Position numbers and translations under genes: made by a program. Source: Desulfobulbaceae bacterium (GTDB taxonomy: Bacteria > Desulfobacterota > Desulfobulbia > Desulfobulbales > SURF-16). Taken from it: a stretch of DNA of 64,000 nucleotides. Below, piece after piece: positions 1 to 8,738 of the stretch (its first letter is position 1; every line of letters starts with the position of its first letter). The DNA lies in contig JAHLLM010000007.1 in NCBI GenBank assembly GCA_020444175.1, positions 1 to 64,000 of the forward strand, written 5' to 3'. Under the pieces are notes generated by a model. It ran no database searches. It worked only from the letters and a program-made list of their open reading frames with translations, and was not told the DNA's origin.

Positions 1-58
1 ACCCAACAATTCTGGTAGCATGAAACGAATTTAACCCAACCTACAATGGAATAACAAC
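1..58. repeat. Partial copy of MITE-like family A, cut by the window edge
   Basis: These 58 bases are identical to 241-298, the right half of the complete element at 110-325. After base 58 the sequence diverges, so this copy lacks the right terminal inverted repeat carried by the full copies. It could be a truncated or decayed older insertion. What lies to its left is outside the window. Confidence 0.85.
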
Positions 59-109
59 TAAGAACTCTCTTTGTGCTGGTTGAAATACGTTGGTAATCAC
101 TAATCAATA

Positions 110-325
110 ACTCAACTTTCCGACTTCATGTATTGCCTTAATTTATGGTGTTATTTGTAGGTTGGGTTAATTTCCAATAACCTCTGTTCTTGTTGGGTTA
201 TAGGTCTTTCAACTTTTTTACTTATTGCTTGCTACCGAAAACCCAACAATTCTGGTAGCATGAAACGAATTTAACCCAACCTACAATGGAATAACAACGA
301 GTTATGTCAAGTCGGAAAGTTGAGT
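110..325. mobile_element. MITE-like element, family A, copy 1 (216 bp)
   Basis: The element is bounded by perfect 17-bp inverted repeats (actcaactttccgactt at 110-126, its complement at 309-325). It is flanked by a 5-bp direct repeat CAATA (105-109 and 326-330) that looks like a target-site duplication. Inside, gtaggttgggttaa and its complement form a second inverted repeat, so the element could fold into a long hairpin. It has no coding capacity. A second 216-bp copy at 32037-32252 differs at only about two positions, which implies recent movement by a transposase supplied in trans. The rest of the first 346 bases holds only the partial copy at 1-58. Confidence 0.9.
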
Positions 326-346
326 CAATAATAAAATGAAGTAACT

Positions 347-1498
347 TCAGCCAAACTGATTCGTGTTCGGTTCAGCCTCGGATATAAAATAAGAAAACCC
401 TTTGCCCGGGCCGCCCTTTACTTCAACAAGGGCCACGGGAAGACGCGTCGGCGTCCCTGACAGCAGGGCTCTGTGGGCAGAGAGCCACTGTAGTCTGGCT
501 TCTGTTTTGGTCCGGATCTTCCACCGTCGTTTTTTGGGGAAACGGGTGATAAGAAAATCCTTGCCTTGCCTTGAAAATTTTTTCATGGGCTGGGAGCCGC
601 AACGCTCTCGCCCGGCAGAAGATTTTTCGTAGAACGTATCAATAGCAGCAAAAAATGCCTGTTCATCAGCAAGATCAAAATCCCGGCGAACAATGGCGAC
701 AAACCCCTTATCCTTGATTTTTTTATGAAGGGAATTTGCCCGCTGATATTTTTTCAGTTTCTTGTCTATTTTTCTTTTTTTCATCCTGACACTTTTGCGA
801 AAAAGCCGCCTCACGGTTTTCCCGTCAAATTGCCAGCAGCGCGCCCCGGTGTAATGCCGTATACATTCTTTAAAAACTTCATGGCCCAAATGAACGATAT
901 CCGACCCCAGAAGAACAAGTTGACGAAGTGATTGTTTGGGGGGAACCGAACCCTGTTCAAATTGCATTTCCGCCGGATCAAGAACATACAGCGCCTCCCC
1001 CCGGGCCAGGAAATTACCGAGATGGAGATCATGCTGCACGACCCCGTTTTGATGCAGCAGGGCGAGCTGTTCAAAGACCTTGCAGAGCCAGGTGCGCTGC
1101 TCCTCGTACGATGTAGAGGAAACGATTTCCTTAACCGGACAGCTGTCCTCAATTTTTTCAAGGACGACAATGAGCACGTCGCCGGCGACTTTACCGCAGA
1201 AAAGAGGACGGGGAGCGGGTATTTGTCTTTCATGCAGGGCAAGCAAGCCATCTATTTCACGCCTGCTGTGGGTTGCGGACCTGCGTTTATCCAGAAAAAG
1301 TTTCACAATAACATCTTTTTCCCGCCAGCTTCCCCCATAGACTTCCCTGCTGTCCGGCACCTTTCTTAACTGCTTTGTGCAGGAAACAACTTCGACCTCA
1401 CCAGGAGACACACCAAAGGGTTGATAGAGGTCCGGAATGTCAAATTTACGTATTACATCGACTGAATAGTGCAATGGAGTTTCAGGAGTAGTAGTCAT
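347..1498 (-). CDS. Lipopolysaccharide kinase-like (Kdo/WaaP superfamily) protein
   Basis: This 383-residue protein has a protein-kinase-like fold. The catalytic loop reads HDLHLGNFL (about residue 156) and the metal-binding loop reads LDPAEM (about 172). This pattern fits the Kdo/LPS kinase family that phosphorylates LPS core sugars on the cytoplasmic face of the inner membrane. A lysine/arginine-rich stretch around 235-265 and a C-terminal part of unknown role follow the kinase core. It lies 21 bp downstream of waaP in the same direction, so it is probably the last gene of the waaG-waaP operon. The exact acceptor sugar cannot be read from the sequence. Confidence 0.8.
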   Translation of the reverse strand: MTTTPETPLHYSVDVIRKFDIPDLYQPFGVSPGEVEVVSCTKQLRKVPDSREVYGGSWREKDVIVKLFLDKRRSATHSRREIDGLLALHERQIPAPRPLFCGKVAGDVLIVVLEKIEDSCPVKEIVSSTSYEEQRTWLCKVFEQLALLHQNGVVQHDLHLGNFLARGEALYVLDPAEMQFEQGSVPPKQSLRQLVLLGSDIVHLGHEVFKECIRHYTGARCWQFDGKTVRRLFRKSVRMKKRKIDKKLKKYQRANSLHKKIKDKGFVAIVRRDFDLADEQAFFAAIDTFYEKSSAGRERCGSQPMKKFSRQGKDFLITRFPKKRRWKIRTKTEARLQWLSAHRALLSGTPTRLPVALVEVKGGPGKGFSYFISEAEPNTNQFG

Positions 1499-1519
1499 GG
1501 ATAGATATTTTTTAACGAA

Positions 1520-2404
1520 TCAACCTTTCTTTTTCAGCCGCCTCTTTGCGGTGTGACGGGCAATTTTATCTGTTTTGGCCTGAATCCATCTCCAGAGAAG
1601 CTGATCCGGAAAACCGATGTTTTTGCCTTCTTTTCCAAGGTACGACTGAAACAGGAAAAACTGCTCATCAGGCAGAAAGACATCCCCTTCTCGCAGAGTG
1701 TAATTGCATTCAGCCATTGTCTTAATCGGCCAGCGGAATCGTGACAGGGGATTCATATCCACCCGCTGCAGGTCAAAAAGAGCGACAAAAGGAGTCTCTT
1801 CTACTCCTTTCAGGAGAATATGGGTGGCGTTAAAATCACGATGATTAAAGCCCTGTTCATGCATTTTACTGGCATAGACCGCCACAGAGCGCAGAATATT
1901 GCGACGCTTTTCCCTGTTTTCCGCCCCTTTCAGTCGTGCCGATTGATACCGGATAAGGGACTCAAGCTGCACCAGGGGTGCAAAATCCTCGGTAAGCAGA
2001 AAGGACTCAACCGTATTGTCCCTGTATATCTTTTCCCCCATGGCAACCGGTTCGGCGGTGGCCAGCTTGTTTTGCCGGAAGCTGCAGAAATGGCTGAATT
2101 CCTTGCCGCCTTCCGAACACCACTGGATTGAACCAGGTGGTACTCTTTTGCAGACCTGTTTTGGTTCCCTGGCAAATTTTTTCAGATAAAATCCGACGCC
2201 GTCTATCTCAAAGCGGAGCACAGCCCGGTCTTTGAGTTCCTTGACAACCCTTGCTCCCTGCAGACCGTGAAAGTCCTCAAAAGAATGAAAGCCATTTTCC
2301 GTCAGCAGACGGGCATATGAGGAGTTCTGCACAAGGCGGCATCGGGCATCATCCTTTTCAGATACTGTCTCGCTGACAGCTACGGGAGCGGCAAGATCTC
2401 TCAT
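1520..2404 (-). CDS. waaP: LPS core heptose kinase WaaP
   Basis: This 294-residue protein matches the WaaP/RfaP family, which phosphorylates heptose I of the LPS inner core. The catalytic loop reads NHRDFNATHILL (about residues 187-198) and the metal-binding motif reads DLQRV. Its ATG overlaps the end of the waaG gene by 4 bp, an arrangement typical of translational coupling. Known WaaP proteins act in the cytoplasm on nascent core oligosaccharide before MsbA export. The neighbouring waaG and second kinase gene support a core-phosphorylation module. Confidence 0.88.
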   Translation of the reverse strand: MRDLAAPVAVSETVSEKDDARCRLVQNSSYARLLTENGFHSFEDFHGLQGARVVKELKDRAVLRFEIDGVGFYLKKFAREPKQVCKRVPPGSIQWCSEGGKEFSHFCSFRQNKLATAEPVAMGEKIYRDNTVESFLLTEDFAPLVQLESLIRYQSARLKGAENREKRRNILRSVAVYASKMHEQGFNHRDFNATHILLKGVEETPFVALFDLQRVDMNPLSRFRWPIKTMAECNYTLREGDVFLPDEQFFLFQSYLGKEGKNIGFPDQLLWRWIQAKTDKIARHTAKRRLKKKG

Positions 2405-3540
2405 GACGGCACACCGCCTTTCTTGAGTTCGACCATCTCTTCAATAATCCGTACGGCAACCTGGGGCCGACTGTACAGATCCGCCTGATCGGCATAACGG
2501 GCCCCATTTTCTCCCTGCTCCTTTAATTTGCCCGAATCAAGCATCCGGTAAAGCTGTTTATTCATTTGGGCCTGCCGAAAGGGAGAGGAAACAAGCTCCC
2601 CGGCATCGGCATATTTAACATGGAACCCATACCCGCAGTTCTCGGTGGCAAGAACAGGGAGTCCGGCAACCATGGCTTCCAGGATGACATTCCCCGTGTT
2701 CTCGGCAAAGGCGGGGTGCAGGAGGATATCGGCACAGGCGTAAAAACGGGGGACATCCGAACGGACGCCAAGGACATGAACCTGATTTTTGACTCCCAGT
2801 GCAGCGGCCTTACGCAAAAAATGTCGAGGTTTTCCCTTGCCGATAACGTAAAGATGCGTTTTTTCTCTCAAAGTATCAGGCAGCGAAGCAAGGGCAGCAA
2901 TTGATCGGGAAAGACCTTTTCGATGGAAATCAGAGCCGACCATGAGCAGCATGAATCCCGGATAAATACCGAGTTCCTGCCGCAGCTCTTTTCTGTCCAC
3001 CCTGTTCAGTCCCTGACGGATTTTCTGCTTATCGATTCCCGGAGGCAAATAATGAAAACGCTCTCTGGGGGTATGGTAAACCCTGATATAGTTATCGCGT
3101 TCCGCTTCCGAAAGATACATGATATGGGTCTTTGAGCGGACAGAAAAAACATCCCTTTCAAACTCGGAGTAAACCCTGTATCTCGGAGTCAGCCGGACAA
3201 GTGGCGTTCGTCTTTCAGCCATGTCTTTGACATAACAGACGTCAGCCGCATAATAGAGGTCAAGACCGGGCATGCGGTTAAAGCCGACAATAAGATCAAA
3301 ATTTTCCAAAGAGATTTCCCTCTGCCACTGGGCAACAAAAGACCTTCCCCGTGAATGATTGGACAATCCTTTTCCCGGCAGCAGGGTAATCTTCATGTTC
3401 TGCGGTCTTTCTCCCTGCCAGCTCATGGTATAGACGTGAACCGAATGGCCCTTTGCAAGGCAGGCATGTGCAATACGGAGAAAATTTTTCTCCAGCCCGC
3501 CAAAGGGATAAAAATTATTCAGAATAAAGGCAAGATTCAT
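2401..3540 (-). CDS. waaG: LPS core glucosyltransferase-like protein WaaG (GT4)
   Basis: This 379-residue GT-B glycosyltransferase begins MNLAFILNNFYPFGGLEKNF, which closely resembles the WaaG N-terminus with its YFPFGG motif. Residues LDLYYAADVCY (about 105) and RFHYLPPGID (about 160) are also WaaG-like. The C-terminal half carries the GT4 donor-site signature around HPAFAENTGNVILEAM. The start at 3540 is chosen because its ATG overlaps the TGA of the upstream GT83 gene (ATGA). A longer open frame upstream only runs through that gene. Known WaaG adds the first outer-core hexose to heptose II. The exact sugar here is uncertain. Confidence 0.86.
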   Translation of the reverse strand: MNLAFILNNFYPFGGLEKNFLRIAHACLAKGHSVHVYTMSWQGERPQNMKITLLPGKGLSNHSRGRSFVAQWQREISLENFDLIVGFNRMPGLDLYYAADVCYVKDMAERRTPLVRLTPRYRVYSEFERDVFSVRSKTHIMYLSEAERDNYIRVYHTPRERFHYLPPGIDKQKIRQGLNRVDRKELRQELGIYPGFMLLMVGSDFHRKGLSRSIAALASLPDTLREKTHLYVIGKGKPRHFLRKAAALGVKNQVHVLGVRSDVPRFYACADILLHPAFAENTGNVILEAMVAGLPVLATENCGYGFHVKYADAGELVSSPFRQAQMNKQLYRMLDSGKLKEQGENGARYADQADLYSRPQVAVRIIEEMVELKKGGVPS

Positions 3541-5045
3541 GGAGTCAGGCCTTGTGCATTGCAGAGTCCATTTGCTCCATATAAACGCCCCTGTCTGTTT
3601 CGCTTTAAGAATACAGGCCATTCCCCTTTGACGCAAAGACCTGCCTCATCTAAATGAGGCCAGGATCTATCATCAGCAACAAGAAGAAATGTCTGTCCCT
3701 GTGCGAGCTTGTCTTTCAAGTGCGGCATGTCAAGAACAGGAATCGGCTCCTTATAATAATAAACAAGCTGAATCTGTGTCTTTTGAAAAGAATAAAGCGG
3801 ATATCCCTGACCAACCTCATGTGCCTTTGCCGCAACCGAAGGAAGGGCAATAAAACGGTGACTGTAGATCTTCGGCACAAGAAAAATATAAAAAAAGAAA
3901 TTACCTGCCACAAGAACGACTGCGGCAATCCAGAAAATCAGCCTGGATTTGCCGGTCAGCGGCGCAATTTTGTTTTTATAAAAATGAGTTAATTGCATAG
4001 CCAGAAAAGCAGCAACACAAGGAAACAGAGGCAGGATGTATTTCCCATGCTTTTCCCCAATGCAGGACATGATAACCAGGGGGACCAGAAAACAGACCGT
4101 AAAATAGCTTTCAAGATTTGACGATCTTATGATTTTTATAAGCTTTGACGGGCGCTTGTAAAAAATAATCAGTATCCAGGGCGCAAAAGACCCGAGCAGA
4201 ACCAGGATATATTTATAAAACGCACTGTTGCGGGACTCACCGCTTATTTTTCCGGCAATGTCTTTTTCAATAAGGGCCTGAATGGTTGCCTGGTCCATGG
4301 AAAAATAGACCAGAATAAACCATGGCAGGCACACGGCGAGGAAAAGAAGCCAGCCGCGCCAGCTTGCCAGCCCCTTCAAGGCGGATCGGTCCACCAGGAA
4401 ACCGAAAAGCAGCAAGGGAGGGATGAAAAAAAGAAGGGCAACTGGCCCCTTTGTCAAAACGGCCAGGCCGATGAAAAGATATGCGGCGTAAAGATATTTT
4501 GTGCCGCCTACTCGCAGAGAATCATAATAGAAAAGAAGCGCTCCACTGCAGAAAAAGGTGAGCATCATTTCTATTTCCGCCTGTCTGGCATGCTGAATAA
4601 AAAGCTGCGAGGTAATAAGGATCAGCACACAAAACAGGGCAGGATGCACACCGGCATATTTTTTCAACCGATCAAAGAAGAGCCAGACAGTGGCCAGCGC
4701 GCATAAAATCGAGGGCAGACGCAGCACCCCTTCCGAGGTGCTTTGGAACAGCAAGGCAAAAATAGCCTGAATCCAGTAATACAAAGGCGGCTTGGTGATG
4801 TAAATTTCGCCGTTCATGGTTGGAATCAGCCAGTTGTGATGCGCCATCATTTCCTGGACAACAACCATTCTTCTGGCCTCGTTATGGGCCAGTATGGGCA
4901 CGGACCATGTTCCCCAGAAAAAAATCAGAATCGAGGAAAAGAGTGCAAACAACGTCATGCGCCGGATCATTTCCATGGAATCATCAATATGAAAAGGGTT
5001 GGTGGCGTTGTCAGTGTTTTTATTCATTTTTTGATTACTACTCAT
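3537..5045 (-). CDS. GT83/ArnT-like polyprenyl-phosphate-sugar transferase (first of two)
   Basis: This is a 502-residue polytopic membrane protein of the GT-C superfamily. The first periplasmic loop reads NEARRMVVVQEMM followed by NWLIPTMNGEIYITKPPLYY. It matches the ArnT/PMT family, including the acidic catalytic residue in the NEAR motif. ArnT enzymes move a sugar from undecaprenyl phosphate onto lipid A or core in the periplasm. The first six residues come from the end of the MITE-like element at 5032-5214, so translation may instead start at the internal ATG at 5027 (MNKNTD). It is translationally coupled to waaG. The donor sugar is unknown. Confidence 0.82.
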   Translation of the reverse strand: MSSNQKMNKNTDNATNPFHIDDSMEMIRRMTLFALFSSILIFFWGTWSVPILAHNEARRMVVVQEMMAHHNWLIPTMNGEIYITKPPLYYWIQAIFALLFQSTSEGVLRLPSILCALATVWLFFDRLKKYAGVHPALFCVLILITSQLFIQHARQAEIEMMLTFFCSGALLFYYDSLRVGGTKYLYAAYLFIGLAVLTKGPVALLFFIPPLLLFGFLVDRSALKGLASWRGWLLFLAVCLPWFILVYFSMDQATIQALIEKDIAGKISGESRNSAFYKYILVLLGSFAPWILIIFYKRPSKLIKIIRSSNLESYFTVCFLVPLVIMSCIGEKHGKYILPLFPCVAAFLAMQLTHFYKNKIAPLTGKSRLIFWIAAVVLVAGNFFFYIFLVPKIYSHRFIALPSVAAKAHEVGQGYPLYSFQKTQIQLVYYYKEPIPVLDMPHLKDKLAQGQTFLLVADDRSWPHLDEAGLCVKGEWPVFLKRNRQGRLYGANGLCNAQGLTP

Positions 5046-5214
5046 CTTCAGTCTTTTTATACGTCATTCCCGCGAAAGCGGGAATCCAGGCGGACGAGCC
5101 AGCTACTCTGGATTCCCGCTTTCGCGGGAATGACTTTTGTGTAGACAGTATTTTTTGAATTATTAATGCATTACAGTACCTGCTGCAAGACTGGCTGAGT
5201 TTCAGTGGTAATCA
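5032..5214. mobile_element. MITE-like element, family B, copy 1 (183 bp)
   Basis: Terminal inverted repeats tgattactact (5032-5042) and agtggtaatca (5204-5214) match with one mismatch. A 9-bp direct repeat attcatttt sits just outside each end (5022-5030 and 5217-5225). The interior carries paired copies of the common motif cattcccgcgaaagcgggaat in opposite orientation, giving a strong hairpin. A 183-bp copy in reverse orientation lies at 39626-39808. Its left end supplies the first codons and the 5' leader of the GT83 gene ending at 3537. Confidence 0.85.
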
Positions 5215-5271
5215 CAATTCATTTTGTATTTATTCAGCAAAGGCACGAAATGAGCCTCCACTCCGGTTACT

Positions 5272-6915
5272 TCATTTTTTCAGGCTTATCCGACTGAGGA
5301 AAATCTTCTCTTTTTGAGGTTTGCTCTTTTTATAGTCAAAACGGTCGACAACCTCTATTTCCACCTCGGCATTCATTTTTTTACTGAGAAAAGCGGCTGG
5401 ATCGCCTTTTGAGATAACGGCCACCGGCTTCTCCTGTCGAAGCAAAGAAAGGACCTCATCGCTCCGCCACTCTCGAATATGGCGATTAAGTTCCCAGACA
5501 TGGACCATGTTAATAACACCGCCCTCCATCTGATAAAGAACCACATCCTCCGGGAGTACCGCAAGAGCGGCCTGGGACATGGTTTTATACTCAGGGTTTG
5601 CAAAGATTAAATCCCGATACGAATACATATACGTAAAAAAGGTAAACAAGAGAAGAAAAAGGGAAAGCAGGGACAGGCCCACAACATTCCTTTTTCGGTA
5701 CACTCTCCAGGCCGCTGCGGCAATCGCCCCATAGACAAGGCCTGCAACAATGAAAAAAAATGTTGAACCGCCGCCATTCTGAAAGCGTAGGAAGTAAAAG
5801 AGCGTACCAGGCAGCAGAACGGCAAAAACAGAGGTAAGCAGTGTATGCAGAAAAAGAAGCACTTCATCAGCGCGCACCTGGGTGCCTTTCTTGAAAACAT
5901 CAGCAAGACCCCGCAAAAAGCTCCCGCCCAGCATTGCCAAAGGTATTAAAGCCGGCAGCAGATAACGCGGCTTTTTTTCAGGTATGGCTGACAGCAGCAG
6001 AATGGCGATCCCGAACCAGACAAGCAGAAAACGATAATCAGAAACAGATATGCCGGTTCTTTTCTCGGCATATGGTTTGACCAGTGCCGCTAAGGTGAAA
6101 GTGAGCCACACCGTGCTGAACAGGGGGAAATTCCAATAATACCAGAAGGGCTGCACATGCCTGTTTACCCAGGCCCCGGATTCCTGCTGGGTCACGGCCA
6201 GGAGCGCTTCCGGATGATAGATAGCGATATAGAGAGGCCATGCCGCGCTGATGATAAGGCAAAGCACAAGCGAAAAAACAAGCTGCGGCCATCTCTTTTT
6301 CATACCGCTCCCTTTATAAACCCAGAAATAGCCGGCTGCAAAGGGCAGAAAAAGAGAAAAGAAGGAAACAGGCCCTTTGCTCATGAACGACAGGCCGAGA
6401 AAAACACCAATGACAACAAAAACCGACAGAGTGCCTTTCTCCCGTATGGCATAAAGAAAGGCCCAAAGTGCGGCCAACATAAACGTATGGCAGAATATAT
6501 CCCAGGATGCCTTGTGCCCTACTTCAAAAAGAAGAATATTGGAACCGAGCATGGCGGCCGCCATAAAGGCCATGAGGCGGTCCTTGCTCAGGGTCCAGCA
6601 GAAGCCATAGAGAAACAGGACGAGCAGGGTGGCGGAGATAGCATTGGGAATACGGAGTAGCGACAGATCATCGGTCCCACCCGCGGCACGAGTTACCAGA
6701 GCAGCAAACCAGGTGGGAAGCGGAGGCTTGGCAAGTCTGATTTCCCCATTCATGGTGGGTATAAGCCAGTCGTTGTTATCAACAATTTCCCTGGCCGCCA
6801 CGAGATTCCTGGCTTCCATCATGTCAACGGGTATTACCCCGCATTTGTAGAAGAAGGAGACACAACTTAAGACAACAAGCAGTAAAAGAGGAAAAGTATG
6901 TGATTTAAAATTCAT
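5272..6915 (-). CDS. GT83/ArnT-like polyprenyl-phosphate-sugar transferase (second of two)
   Basis: This 547-residue polytopic GT-C protein has the ArnT-type first loop VDMMEARNLVAAREIV followed by DWLIPTMNGEIRLAKPPL (about residues 27-70). It has roughly a dozen hydrophobic segments and a soluble C-terminal domain from about 430. It is clearly related to the next gene downstream (3537-5045). The start is placed at the ATG at 6915. A TTG nine bases upstream is possible, and neither has a clear Shine-Dalgarno sequence. It follows the double-LAB_N and GT2 genes, which suggests it uses the lipid-linked sugar they make or deliver. Confidence 0.8.
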   Translation of the reverse strand: MNFKSHTFPLLLLVVLSCVSFFYKCGVIPVDMMEARNLVAAREIVDNNDWLIPTMNGEIRLAKPPLPTWFAALVTRAAGGTDDLSLLRIPNAISATLLVLFLYGFCWTLSKDRLMAFMAAAMLGSNILLFEVGHKASWDIFCHTFMLAALWAFLYAIREKGTLSVFVVIGVFLGLSFMSKGPVSFFSLFLPFAAGYFWVYKGSGMKKRWPQLVFSLVLCLIISAAWPLYIAIYHPEALLAVTQQESGAWVNRHVQPFWYYWNFPLFSTVWLTFTLAALVKPYAEKRTGISVSDYRFLLVWFGIAILLLSAIPEKKPRYLLPALIPLAMLGGSFLRGLADVFKKGTQVRADEVLLFLHTLLTSVFAVLLPGTLFYFLRFQNGGGSTFFFIVAGLVYGAIAAAAWRVYRKRNVVGLSLLSLFLLLFTFFTYMYSYRDLIFANPEYKTMSQAALAVLPEDVVLYQMEGGVINMVHVWELNRHIREWRSDEVLSLLRQEKPVAVISKGDPAAFLSKKMNAEVEIEVVDRFDYKKSKPQKEKIFLSRISLKK

Positions 6916-6998
6916 GACTGGCAAAAAGGCCGGGAAATATGGTGAATGATTGATTTATCAGGTTTTTTTTAACAGGGTAAACAACACAATCACAATAT

Positions 6999-7628
6999 TC
7001 AAGATACCCGGGCAGCTTTTCTGTAAAGCAGAATATTACGCCCGTACACCACGACACCAAATACCTGCCCCAGAATGAGCACCGGATCATGGCGAAACAG
7101 ACCGTAAACAAGGATCATGGCTGATCCGACAATACTTATAATCCAGAATCCCAGAGGCAGAAGAGATGCCTTTGATTTTTCCATGCATATCCATTGATAG
7201 ATAAAGCGAAAAGTAAATATTGACTGACCCACGGCGCCCCAAGCGAGGAGAGGTGAGGAAATATCCTTGTTAAACAAAATTTCCTGCAGGCTGTAATGAT
7301 TACTCAGCAGGAGCCAGATCATTGAGAACAAGGGAAAGAAAATGGCCGTCCACCTGAAAAAAACAGGAATTTTGTCCCAGGCTTTCTGGTAATGGAGATT
7401 ACGGATGTAAATGCAGTAATTTATTGACTGCCCGGCGATAATGACAATGTCCCGGCGCAGGAAACCGTAAACAATAAGAAGAAAGGAGGCAAAGATACTG
7501 AGTTGCCAGAAAAGAACCGGTGACAATACACGTCCGGCTTTTTCGGAGTATATCCATTGCACGAGCATACGTGCCGAAAAAAGGATCTGGGCCAGGAAAC
7601 CTATCCCGAAAATGATATTCTGATTCAT
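6999..7628 (-). CDS. Membrane protein with two tandem LAB_N (lipid A biosynthesis N-terminal) domains
   Basis: The 209-residue protein is made of two similar halves. Each has about three hydrophobic segments and a conserved start (GFLAQILFSARMLVQWIYSE at about 9-28; GQSIFTFRFIYQWICMEKSK at about 131-150). Each half also has a later GQ motif (AGQSINYCIYIRNL; LGQVFGVVVYGRNI). This is the LAB_N family, otherwise seen at the N-terminus of some LpxB proteins or as single-domain proteins. The gene overlaps the GT2 gene by one base. A 3+3 helix duplicated layout resembles PQ-loop/SWEET carriers. A role in flipping a lipid-linked sugar is inference only. Confidence 0.8.
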   Translation of the reverse strand: MNQNIIFGIGFLAQILFSARMLVQWIYSEKAGRVLSPVLFWQLSIFASFLLIVYGFLRRDIVIIAGQSINYCIYIRNLHYQKAWDKIPVFFRWTAIFFPLFSMIWLLLSNHYSLQEILFNKDISSPLLAWGAVGQSIFTFRFIYQWICMEKSKASLLPLGFWIISIVGSAMILVYGLFRHDPVLILGQVFGVVVYGRNILLYRKAARVS

Positions 7629-8341
7629 CAGCCTTTCCGGGCAACTTTATACAGAATGGAGCGTTTACGCATCCAGCGAAAGGCCAGTGTATCAAAAAAA
7701 GGGCCGATCAGGCGATTCCATAAATGGTATTTGGCGGTTCCGGCAAATCGCGGGAAATGAGATACAGGAAGCTGTTTCACTCTGCCGTCCTGCAACTGAA
7801 TCAGGGCGGGAATAAATCGATGCATACCTGTAAAAAAGGGAATTCTTTTGGCGTAATCAGACTTCATGATCTTTAAAGGGCAGCATGTGTCGGTGATGTT
7901 GTCGTTTATCATGCTGCGCCTGAAGGCATTGGCAATTTTTGAAGACAATTTTTTGACAATGGTATCCTTTCTTTTGGCACGTATACCATTAACCATTTCA
8001 TAGTCAGGAAAATAAGCAAAGAATTTTTCAAAATCAGCCGGATCAGTCTGCAGGTCTGCATCAATATAGCCGACAAGCTCTGTCTCACAGGCATCTATGC
8101 CCGCCTTGATGGCGGTGCTGAGCCCATGATTGCAGTCAAGTGAAATATAGTGATAGGCAGGATCCTCGCCACAGATCTCTTCAATGATCGGCATACTGTT
8201 ATCAGAGGAACCATCATTGACAAAGAGGACTATGCAGTCATGGGAGGATGAGCCGAGAAAGGCATCCATCTTCTCCTTGAAGGCGTACAGACTCTCCTCT
8301 TCATTGTAGACCGGGACTATGATTGTTAATTCATGGGGCAT
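7628..8341 (-). CDS. GT2 family glycosyltransferase, DPM1/ArnC-like
   Basis: This 237-residue protein starts with TIIVPVYNEEESL (residues 6-18), has VNDGSSD for the nucleotide and DADLQTDP for the metal/donor site, and belongs to GT2. The sequence resembles polyprenyl-phosphate glycosyltransferases (dolichol-phosphate mannose synthase, ArnC), but no C-terminal membrane helices are evident, unlike ArnC. It is the first gene of the block followed by the double LAB_N protein and two GT83 proteins. That order fits synthesis of an undecaprenyl-phosphate sugar on the cytoplasmic side. The sugar is unknown. Confidence 0.82.
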   Translation of the reverse strand: MPHELTIIVPVYNEEESLYAFKEKMDAFLGSSSHDCIVLFVNDGSSDNSMPIIEEICGEDPAYHYISLDCNHGLSTAIKAGIDACETELVGYIDADLQTDPADFEKFFAYFPDYEMVNGIRAKRKDTIVKKLSSKIANAFRRSMINDNITDTCCPLKIMKSDYAKRIPFFTGMHRFIPALIQLQDGRVKQLPVSHFPRFAGTAKYHLWNRLIGPFFDTLAFRWMRKRSILYKVARKG

Positions 8342-8469
8342 ATGTAACTCTATACTCTTTTAAAACAAGCCATTGCCACTAACATGGGATGCCTTATTCA
8401 AATGATAAAAGCATGATTATCTCGATAAAAGTACGTACTTTTCGGCGGCGGCAGAGTGTATTTTTTACA

Positions 8470-8616
8470 CTAGGAGCCTGTCCGAGAATGCCCTTTTTCC
8501 CGATTTCAGCGTCACTACGAAAATAAAAATGCTCACATATACCTAATATGCTGCGCTTTTTATTTTCTATGCTCCTTGAACTCAGAAAAAATTTCTATTC
8601 TCGGACAGCCTCCTAG
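8470..8616. mobile_element. MITE-like element, family D (147 bp)
   Basis: A 20-bp inverted repeat ctaggagcctgtccgagaat (8470-8489) pairs with 8597-8616 with one mismatch. Both ends sit at CTAG, so a TA target duplication of IS630/mariner type is possible. It has no open reading frame. It lies in the 397-bp gap between the sulfotransferase gene and the GT2 gene. The rest of that gap (8342-8469 and 8617-8738) is AT-rich, has no gene that I can see, and may carry the promoter of the GT2 block. Confidence 0.75.
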
Positions 8617-8738
8617 AGGCAGAAATGCGAGACAGTCAAAGCATAATTTTAAGCAAAACAAGAATCAAACAGTATAAACCATTGATTGACAAACTATCAA
8701 CTTAAAAAAATCATTATACAAACAAAGCACTTTGCTCA

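Noticed and set aside
5060-5140. Paired cattcccgcgaaagcgggaat motifs as a CRISPR array
   Set aside because: The copies are inverted, only two per site, have no regular spacers, and belong to larger elements with terminal inverted repeats.
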